Of a stretch of DNA of 27,566 bases, positions 22,643-27,566 are shown in pieces (within the stretch, counting starts at the first letter, position 1; each line of letters begins with the position of its first letter). Position numbers and translations under genes: made by a program. Location of the stretch: the NCBI GenBank assembly GCA_002309055.1, contig DBWO01000040.1, forward strand, positions 34,461 to 62,026, in the 5' to 3' direction. A model generated the notes under the pieces. The model was given only the letters and a program-made list of their open reading frames with translations, had not been told where the DNA came from and made no database searches. The DNA comes from Ruminococcaceae bacterium UBA1236. GTDB lineage: Bacteria; Bacillota; Clostridia; Oscillospirales; Acutalibacteraceae.

Positions 22643-23368
22643 TTATTTAAGAGTTTCGAGATATTCAAGGTCTTTTTTCGTGAGATCCGCTTTCTCAAGC
22701 AGGTCGGGCCGCCTTTCAAATGTGCGCTTAAGGCTCTCTTCACGCTGCCATTTTTCGATGTTCGCGTGATGGCCGGATATCAGCACATCGGGCACCTGCC
22801 TGCCGCGCCACTCAAAGGGGCGGGTGTACTGCGGATGCTCAAGGAGCGAGGAGTAATGGCTCTCGAGCATAAAAGCATCCTCATTCGGAAGCACGCCCGG
22901 CAGCATTCTCGCAACGCAGTCGGCAATTATCAGCGCCGGCAGCTCTCCGCCGGTGAGCACGTAATCGCCCACGGATATTTCCTCATCAACTATCTCTTCA
23001 ATAACTCTCTCGTCAACGCCCTCGTAATGACCGCACAGGATGGCAAGGTTTTCATACTTTGCCAGTTCCACGGCTTTCTCCTGATTAAATACTTTACCCT
23101 GAGGGGATGTATAAACAAGGTGGGGCCTTTGCGTTGTTTGACTGCAAACAGCGGCAAAACAGTCATAGATGGGCTGGGCCTGCATAATCATGCCCATGCC
23201 TCCGCCGTATGGGGCGTCATCCACGCTGCCGTGTTTGCTCAGAGTATAGTCCCTGATATTATGGCAGTTTATTTCCACAAGCCCCGCTTCGCGCGCTCTG
23301 CCTATTATGCTCTCGCCGAGCACTGTAAGGCACATATCGGGAAACAGGGTAAGAATGTCAATCCTCAT
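22643..23368 (-). CDS. trmD: tRNA (guanine-37-N1)-methyltransferase TrmD
   Basis: A 241-residue TrmD of the SPOUT class. It methylates N1 of G37 next to the anticodon using S-adenosylmethionine, which prevents +1 frameshifting. Seen: MRIDILTLFPDM at the start, YGGGMGM (54-60), LCGHYEGVDERV and ISVGDYVLTGGELPA (about 111-145), which form the trefoil-knot cofactor site, and ARMLPGVL followed by HPQYTRP. All are standard. I start at ATG 23368; the TTG two codons upstream is less likely. The start overlaps the end of rimM by 11 bases, so translation is coupled. Confidence 0.96.
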   Translation of the reverse strand: MRIDILTLFPDMCLTVLGESIIGRAREAGLVEINCHNIRDYTLSKHGSVDDAPYGGGMGMIMQAQPIYDCFAAVCSQTTQRPHLVYTSPQGKVFNQEKAVELAKYENLAILCGHYEGVDERVIEEIVDEEISVGDYVLTGGELPALIIADCVARMLPGVLPNEDAFMLESHYSSLLEHPQYTRPFEWRGRQVPDVLISGHHANIEKWQREESLKRTFERRPDLLEKADLTKKDLEYLETLK

Positions 23369-23876
23369 GGTCAAAGATACCTTTCAGGGGCCTTATGGTC
23401 ACTACGCCTTCGGCAACATCGGTGCTGATAACAACCTGCGGAATAGCGGGTATGAGATATTCGCCCTTTTCATTGGTAATATGCCACACATCGTTTGCAC
23501 CGGTTTCGCTCACGTCCGTAAGCGTGCCGTAGCAGATTTCCGCGTTATCGGCGTCAATCACCCTGCACCCGATGAGCTCGGCTATAAACCAGCTTCCTTC
23601 GGGCAGGTGAGCGTCGCTTCGCTTTATGTGCAGCACTTTGCCTCTGAGCTTCTGGGCCTGCTCAACCGTATCCGTATTTTCAAGCTTTAATATCACAATG
23701 TTGCCGTGGGGCCTTGCGCTTTTAACGGCGATTGGCTTTTCGCCTTTATCGTCAAAGTAAAGCGTTTTGAACTTTTTGACGAATTCGGGCGAGTCGCACC
23801 ACGGATTAAGGCGCACCTCACCGTGAATCGAGTGGGTGCCGACTATCTCTCCGATTTCAAGATATTCCTTAATCAA
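23358..23876 (-). CDS. rimM: Ribosome maturation factor RimM
   Basis: A 172-residue RimM, which binds S19 in the 30S subunit and helps mature the 3' domain of 16S rRNA. Seen: EYLEIGEIVGTHSIHGEVRLNPWCDSP at the start, the typical N-terminal barrel, and a C-terminal PRC-like barrel with GSWFIAELIGCRVID and GEYLIPAIPQVV. The only reasonable start is a TTG at 23876, since there is no ATG or GTG near the conserved N-terminus. It overlaps the last codons of khpA by eight bases, so translation probably depends on ribosomes finishing khpA. Confidence 0.93.
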   Translation of the reverse strand: MIKEYLEIGEIVGTHSIHGEVRLNPWCDSPEFVKKFKTLYFDDKGEKPIAVKSARPHGNIVILKLENTDTVEQAQKLRGKVLHIKRSDAHLPEGSWFIAELIGCRVIDADNAEICYGTLTDVSETGANDVWHITNEKGEYLIPAIPQVVISTDVAEGVVTIRPLKGIFDHED

Positions 23877-24099
23877 TTTCCACTATCGCCTTTGAATTGA
23901 CGCGGGTGGCGGCGGCTCTCATAACAGTGCGGATAGCTTTTGCTATTTTGCCCTGCTTGCCTATGACTCTGCCGACGTCGTTTTCCGCGACGTGAAGATG
24001 ATAAACAACCGCGCCGTCTTCCTGTGTTTCGGTTGTGACGGACACTGCCTCGGGGTTTTCAACAAGACCCTGAGCGATGCTTACAAGTAACTGTTCCAT
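23869..24099 (-). CDS. khpA: KH-domain RNA-binding protein KhpA
   Basis: A 76-residue protein with a single KH domain; the RNA-binding loop is VGRVIGKQGKIAKAIRT (GKQG at 47-50). KhpA pairs with KhpB in Firmicutes and binds many RNAs, with effects on cell elongation and division; the location between rpsP and rimM is the usual one (formerly ylqC). Length and position are standard. It starts two bases after the rpsP stop and overlaps the rimM start. Confidence 0.93.
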   Translation of the reverse strand: MEQLLVSIAQGLVENPEAVSVTTETQEDGAVVYHLHVAENDVGRVIGKQGKIAKAIRTVMRAAATRVNSKAIVEID

Positions 24100-24101
24100 G
24101 A

Positions 24102-24344
24102 TTAAAGGATACCTTCCTTCTTGAGAAGGGCCTTAACAGTGTCGGTGGGCTGTGCGCCTGTGCTGAGCCACTGCTTTGCCTTGTCGGCATCGATTTTTAC
24201 TTCGATGGGAGTTACAACGGGGTTGTAAGTGCCGATTTCTTCGATGAATCTGCCGTCACGGGGATATCTTGAATCAGCGACAACTATACGATAGAAGGGT
24301 GATTTCTTTGCGCCCATGCGGCGAAGTCTGATTTTTACTGCCAT
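24102..24344 (-). CDS. rpsP: 30S ribosomal protein S16
   Basis: An 80-residue S16. Seen: MAVKIRLRRMGAKKSPFYRIVVADSRYPRDGRFIEEIGTYNP-like N-terminus, the diagnostic S16 stretch, then KAKQWLSTGAQPTDTVKALLKKEGI at the end. S16 is an early-binding 30S protein. A GGAGG site lies upstream. It sits 56 bases after ffh, in the expected order. Confidence 0.97.
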   Translation of the reverse strand: MAVKIRLRRMGAKKSPFYRIVVADSRYPRDGRFIEEIGTYNPVVTPIEVKIDADKAKQWLSTGAQPTDTVKALLKKEGIL

Positions 24345-24400
24345 AATGTTTTTCCTCCGGAAATTAGAATGTGATTTATATGTATTGGCTTTAAGCCTTA

Positions 24401-25759
24401 TTACATACCGAACTGAGACATATCCATGCCGCCGGGCAAACGCATGCGGTTCTTTCTGTGGCGTTTGCCGGGCTTGCCGTTCATCTGCCTGAAAAGCTTC
24501 TGCATCTGACGGTGCCTGTTGAGCAGGGAGTTAACATCCTCAACGCTCTGGCCGCAGCCGGCGGCTATGCGCTTTTTGCGCGAGGCGTTGATGATGTCGG
24601 GCTTTGCTCTCTCTTTGGGAGTCATTGAGAGAATGATGGCCTGCATGCGGTCAAATTCCTTTTCGTCAACATCAAGGTCTTTCGCCTTGTTGCCGATGCC
24701 GGGAATCATGCCGAGCATATCCTGAATGGAGCCCATTTTACGAAGGCTTCTGAACTGATCGAGCAAATCGTTGAGATCGAACTTATTCTGCATAAGCTTT
24801 TTCTCAAGCTCTTCCGCCTTCTTCATATCGAGCGTCTGCTCCGCCTTTTCAATAAGGGAGAGCACGTCGCCCATGCCGAGAATTCTGCTTGCCATTCTGT
24901 CGGGGTGGAAAACATCGAGATTATCGAGCTTTTCGCCCGTGCCGACGAATTTGATCGGTTTGCCCGTGACCGCTCTCGCCGAGAGCGCCGCGCCGCCTCT
25001 TGTGTCGCCGTCCATCTTGGTGAGGATGAGGCCGTCAATGCCGAGTGCTTCGTCAAACGAGGTGGCAACATTGACCGCGTCCTGACCTGTCATGGCGTCA
25101 ACCACAAGCAGTATCTCGTGAGGCTTTACTTCCGCCTTGATGTTTTTGAGCTCGTTCATGAGCTCCTCATCAACGTGAAGACGGCCCGCGGTATCTATAA
25201 TCACGTAGTCGTAGCCCTTCATTTTGGCTTCGCCTATCGCGGCTCTTGATATTTCAACCGGGTCGCCCTGACCCATTTCAAAAACGGGAACATCCGCCTG
25301 CTCACCCACAACCTGGAGCTGTTTGATAGCGGCGGGTCTGTAAACGTCGCACGCTACGAGCAGGGGGCGGTGGTTTTCTTTTTTAAGCATCAGAGCGAGC
25401 TTTGCGCAGTGGGTGGTTTTACCGGAACCCTGAAGGCCGCACATAAGCAGTATTGTGGGCGGATGCGCAGCGTAGGCAAGGCGGGCGTTTGTGCCGCCCA
25501 TAAGGTCCACAAGCTCTTCCCTGACTATCTTGATAACCATCTGAGAGGGGGTGAGGCTTTCCATAACCTTTTCGCCGATAGCTTTCTCGGTAACGGTGTT
25601 TGTGAAATCCTTGGCTACCTTATAGTTAACGTCGGCCTCGAGAAGTGCCATACGCACCTCTCTCATAGCGGAGCGCACGTCGGACTCGGTTAAGCTGCCT
25701 TTTGCTCTTAAGTTTTTGAATGTTGATTCGAGTCTTTCCGAGAGACCTTCAAATGCCAA
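24401..25759 (-). CDS. ffh: Signal recognition particle GTPase Ffh
   Basis: A 452-residue SRP54/Ffh protein. With the SRP RNA it binds signal sequences as they leave the ribosome and, with FtsY, targets them to the translocon. Seen: N domain (1-95); G domain with P-loop GLQGSGKT (108-115), DTAGR near 190, TKMDGDTRGG near 248 and the closing GTGEKLDNLDVF; then the Met-rich M domain with LNRHRQMQKLFRQMNG, LPGG and an MDMSQFGM end. Length and motifs are typical. Translation starts 13 bases after ylxM in the same operon. No SRP RNA gene was found in this window. Confidence 0.97.
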   Translation of the reverse strand: MAFEGLSERLESTFKNLRAKGSLTESDVRSAMREVRMALLEADVNYKVAKDFTNTVTEKAIGEKVMESLTPSQMVIKIVREELVDLMGGTNARLAYAAHPPTILLMCGLQGSGKTTHCAKLALMLKKENHRPLLVACDVYRPAAIKQLQVVGEQADVPVFEMGQGDPVEISRAAIGEAKMKGYDYVIIDTAGRLHVDEELMNELKNIKAEVKPHEILLVVDAMTGQDAVNVATSFDEALGIDGLILTKMDGDTRGGAALSARAVTGKPIKFVGTGEKLDNLDVFHPDRMASRILGMGDVLSLIEKAEQTLDMKKAEELEKKLMQNKFDLNDLLDQFRSLRKMGSIQDMLGMIPGIGNKAKDLDVDEKEFDRMQAIILSMTPKERAKPDIINASRKKRIAAGCGQSVEDVNSLLNRHRQMQKLFRQMNGKPGKRHRKNRMRLPGGMDMSQFGM

Positions 25760-25772
25760 AGGAATTCACCTC

Positions 25773-26138
25773 TCAAGTTTCGAGCATCGTCATTGCTCTA
25801 GTTTTTATGTTCAGACTGTAGTCGTTAATCTCTTTTGAGAGCCCGTGCCTCAGGTTATATTCCGTAATCTTGTTTGAATACTCGATTATTTCTTTGAGGC
25901 CTTCGCTCATCTCGGCAAATCTTTTTGCCATACCGAGGCGCTCTTCCATCTCGAGCATCTGACCCTCGGCCCTTTTGATTGCGTCACGCACACCCTGGCG
26001 GGTGATGCCTTCGTTTTCGGCTATCTCCGAAAGGGAGAGGTCGTCGTTATAATAGTATTCAAGAAAAGAACGCTGTTTTTCTGTGAGCATATCGCCGTAA
26101 AAATCTATGAGAATTGCCATTTCATAGTTTTTTGCCAC
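25773..26138 (-). CDS. ylxM: YlxM-type (UPF0122) DNA-binding helper of ffh
   Basis: A 121-residue protein of the YlxM/p13 family, which pairs with ffh in Firmicutes and is thought to modulate SRP. Seen: VAKNYEMAILIDFYGDMLTEKQR, the family start, then LSLSEIAENEGITRQGVRDAIKRAE, a helix-turn-helix like sigma region 4. I use the GTG at 26138 because GGAGGG lies about six bases before it and the family's start residues follow; the upstream ATG at 26231 lies in promoter DNA. First gene of the ylxM-ffh-rpsP-khpA-rimM-trmD operon. Confidence 0.93.
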   Translation of the reverse strand: MAKNYEMAILIDFYGDMLTEKQRSFLEYYYNDDLSLSEIAENEGITRQGVRDAIKRAEGQMLEMEERLGMAKRFAEMSEGLKEIIEYSNKITEYNLRHGLSKEINDYSLNIKTRAMTMLET

Positions 26139-26170
26139 ACAAGACCCTCCTTCCGGTAAAAATTCAACGA

Positions 26171-26198
26171 ACCTGTAAAGCATTTGCGCTTTACAGGT
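26171..26198 (-). promoter_or_regulatory. 5' stem-loop at the start of the ylxM operon transcript
   Basis: ACCTGTAAAGC (26171-26181) and GCTTTACAGGT (26188-26198) form a perfect 11-base stem with a six-base loop. The expected transcription start (near 26196) falls at its outer edge, so the operon RNA would begin with this hairpin. There is no T-run, so it is not a terminator. Confidence 0.6.
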
Positions 26199-26202
26199 CG
26201 CC

Positions 26203-26231
26203 ATTATACTATAAGGGTATGCGTTTGTCAA
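26203..26231 (-). promoter_or_regulatory. Perfect sigma-A promoter of the ylxM-ffh-rpsP-trmD operon
   Basis: On the minus strand exact TTGACA (26226-26231) and exact TATAAT (26203-26208) with a 17-base spacer, so a strong promoter is expected. It lies 65 bases before the ylxM start codon. Confidence 0.9.
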
Positions 26232-26417
26232 GCATAAATTTTATATATATCGGGCAGGTTATTCACATCCGGAGCGTGAAAATGTGGTGAAGCTCTGCAT
26301 TTTCACAACAAATTGTGCCCGAAAACGGATTTTGCCACTACATATATGCAGTTATTCACATTATCGGTGTGAAAATCTTTTTTGGGATTATCTGTAAAGC
26401 TATGTGGCTTTACACCT
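26232..26417. other. Repeat-rich, structured intergenic region between mutS2 and ylxM
   Basis: No gene is seen here. It holds two 25-base direct repeats (TTATTCACAT-7-GTGAAAAT, at 26259-26283 and 26352-26376), each starting with the DnaA-box-like TTATTCACA. It also holds an inverted repeat GTGAAAATG/CATTTTCAC (26276-26306) nested inside CGGGCA/TGCCCG (26251-26321), and a stem-loop next to the mutS2 stop. Confidence 0.6.
26393..26414 (-). other. Stem-loop just after the mutS2 stop codon
   Basis: TGTAAAGC (26393-26400) and GCTTTACA (26407-26414) pair around a six-base loop. On the minus strand the next bases are GATAATCCC, with no T-run, so it is not a clear intrinsic terminator. The stem is the same eight bases as the core of the ylxM 5' hairpin. 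Confidence 0.55.
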
Positions 26418-27566
26418 TTATTTGAGCGTTACGATGGTCACGCCGTCCTCTCCCTCGCCGTAAACACCCAGTCTGCTGGATTTTACATAGGGTGAGCTTC
26501 TCAGATATCTCGTCACCGCGCCTCTGAGTGCGCCGGTGCCCTTGCCGTGCACTATGGTGAATTCCGAAAGCCCGGTTCTGAGCGCGCGGTCGATGAATCT
26601 GTCAAGCTCAAGCAGGCAGTCATCCACCGTCATGCCCCTCATATCAAGGCGCGTGTCGGGTGCGGTGTTCAGCCTGCTCTCGCCCGATGCGCGCGGTTTG
26701 GGCGCGCTCTTCTTTTCGGGCGGTTTAGCGTCTGTCAGTTTAAGGTTATCCTCTTTTACTCTCGTTCTTATCGAGCCCGCTATAACCTCAACGTTGCCGT
26801 TTTTATCGGCGGGAGCGATAACCTTTGCCGTTTTGCCGAGATCTCTGATTATAACATTGTCGCCCGCGACAACATGCCTCGGGAGCACATAATCCTCATC
26901 ATCATCAATTTCCGTAACGGGGTCCATAGCAGAGTCTATCGCGCCTATGCCCTTCTTCATGGCGGATTTGGCGCGCTTCGCGAGCTCGGAGGCGTCCTTT
27001 GTCGCCGCCTGTTCTTTGCGGAGCTTTTCGATATCCTGCATCAGCTTGTAAGCCTCGCGTTTTGCCTGCTCCACAACCTTTGTTGCCTGCGCCTTCGCCT
27101 TTTCCATCTCTCTGTCACGCAGAGCGGCGATTTCCTCTTTCTGTTTCTCGGCGGCCTCTCTCTCTTTCTGCGCCGTTTCGGACATTGCCCTTGCGTTTTC
27201 GTATTCGTCCTCCATCTTCTTTCGTGTGAGCTCGAGTTTGTCGACAACATTTTCAAACTCTTTGTTGTCACTCGAAACAAGATTTTTTGCTCTCTCTATG
27301 ACGGAGGCCTTGAGACCGAGCTTTTCGCTTATGGAGAGTGCGTTTGATTTGCCCGGCACGCCTATGAGAAGGCGGTAGGTGGGCCTTAATGTAGCAACAT
27401 CAAATTCACAGCAGCCGTTTTCAACCCCGGGTGTTTCAAGGGCGTAAGCCTTGAGCTCCGCGTAATGGGTTGTGGCGGCTATTTTCGCGCCCTGCGCGTG
27501 AAGCTGCTCGAGAATTGCCATCGCGAGAGCGGCGCCCTCAACGGGGTCCGTGCCCGCGCCGAGCTC
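26418..27566 (-). CDS. mutS2: Endonuclease MutS2, C-terminal part (cut by window edge)
   Basis: The last about 382 residues of MutS2; the reading frame is open to the right edge, so the N-terminal two-thirds is outside. Seen: ELGAGTDPVEGAALA at the edge (D-loop after the ATPase Walker B), then THYAELKAYALETPGVENGCCEFD, a long charged coiled coil (about residues 95-190 of this part), a KOW-like stretch with GDNVIIRDLGKTAKVI, and a C-terminal Smr domain with LDMRGMTVDDCLLEL and IVHGKGTGALRGAV. MutS2 acts on recombination intermediates, and in Bacillus on stalled or collided ribosomes, through its Smr nuclease; it is not a mismatch repair protein. The ATG at 27521 is internal, not the start. Confidence 0.95.
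   Translation of the reverse strand, partial: ELGAGTDPVEGAALAMAILEQLHAQGAKIAATTHYAELKAYALETPGVENGCCEFDVATLRPTYRLLIGVPGKSNALSISEKLGLKASVIERAKNLVSSDNKEFENVVDKLELTRKKMEDEYENARAMSETAQKEREAAEKQKEEIAALRDREMEKAKAQATKVVEQAKREAYKLMQDIEKLRKEQAATKDASELAKRAKSAMKKGIGAIDSAMDPVTEIDDDEDYVLPRHVVAGDNVIIRDLGKTAKVIAPADKNGNVEVIAGSIRTRVKEDNLKLTDAKPPEKKSAPKPRASGESRLNTAPDTRLDMRGMTVDDCLLELDRFIDRALRTGLSEFTIVHGKGTGALRGAVTRYLRSSPYVKSSRLGVYGEGEDGVTIVTLK

Noticed and set aside
22766..23428. Plus-strand open frame of 220 codons opposite trmD
   Set aside because: Antisense shadow of TrmD, whose motifs are complete.
23869..26231. SRP RNA (ffs) gene near ffh
   Set aside because: No stretch with the conserved SRP Alu/S-domain loop motifs was seen in the short gaps around ffh.
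26259..26376. Replication origin, suggested by DnaA-box-like sites
   Set aside because: Only two boxes, both one base off the strict Gram-positive TTATCCACA, no clear DNA-unwinding element and no dnaA/dnaN/gyrB neighbours. A regulatory role is more likely.
26547..27347. Long plus-strand open frame (266 codons) opposite mutS2
   Set aside because: It lies wholly antisense to the well-conserved MutS2 C-terminus, has no ribosome site or domain, and its composition follows the mutS2 codons.

Overview
The window looks like chromosome of an anaerobic, gut-type member of the Clostridia, probably near the Oscillospiraceae/Ruminococcaceae. Supporting signs are the Firmicutes gene order ylxM-ffh-rpsP-khpA-rimM-trmD, a T-box leader, an [FeFe]-hydrogenase maturase (HydF), a PF06541 membrane protein, large secreted BspA-like and CotH-kinase proteins, AGGAG-type ribosome sites and near-consensus sigma-A promoters. 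No rRNA, tRNA, CRISPR array, transposase or phage gene was recognised. Family names are recalled from motifs; no search was run.

Layout. 1-4250: hemolysin III-type membrane protein and hotdog thioesterase (minus), an HD-domain protein (plus), then a sodium:solute symporter (minus) behind a complete T-box leader whose specifier reads best as UAC (Tyr). 4251-8799 (plus): a secreted PHP-domain phosphoesterase, a secreted LolA-like protein, a YqeG-type HAD phosphatase, SecG, a second HD protein and a PF06541 membrane protein. 8840-10030 (minus): HydF without HydE/HydG in view. 10175-14958 (plus): a tight cluster of NifU-like Fe-S protein, GH38 alpha-mannosidase and phosphohexomutase. 15011-20645 (plus): two large exported proteins, a 1237-residue BspA-like leucine-rich-repeat protein of mosaic composition and a CotH-kinase protein. 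20724-22298 (minus): a lipoprotein made of two near-identical halves and a YigZ/IMPACT protein. 22355-26138 (minus): rpmE with its own promoter, then the SRP/ribosome/tRNA-modification operon. 26139-26417 is a structured, repeat-rich intergenic region. The 3' part of mutS2 (minus) runs off the right edge.

How the genes work together. The right-hand block is housekeeping (SRP targeting, 30S maturation, tRNA m1G37, L31, MutS2). SecG is another part of the export machinery that the many signal-peptide proteins here need. The mannosidase and mutase suggest handling of host or dietary mannosides, and HydF points to fermentative hydrogen metabolism. The most interesting parts are the surface cluster at 15-21.6 kb (mosaic LRR protein with a Ser/Thr-rich linker beside an exported CotH kinase, plus a freshly duplicated lipoprotein), the T-box-controlled SSS symporter, and the mutS2-ylxM intergenic region with paired hairpins and two DnaA-box-like direct repeats upstream of a perfect promoter.
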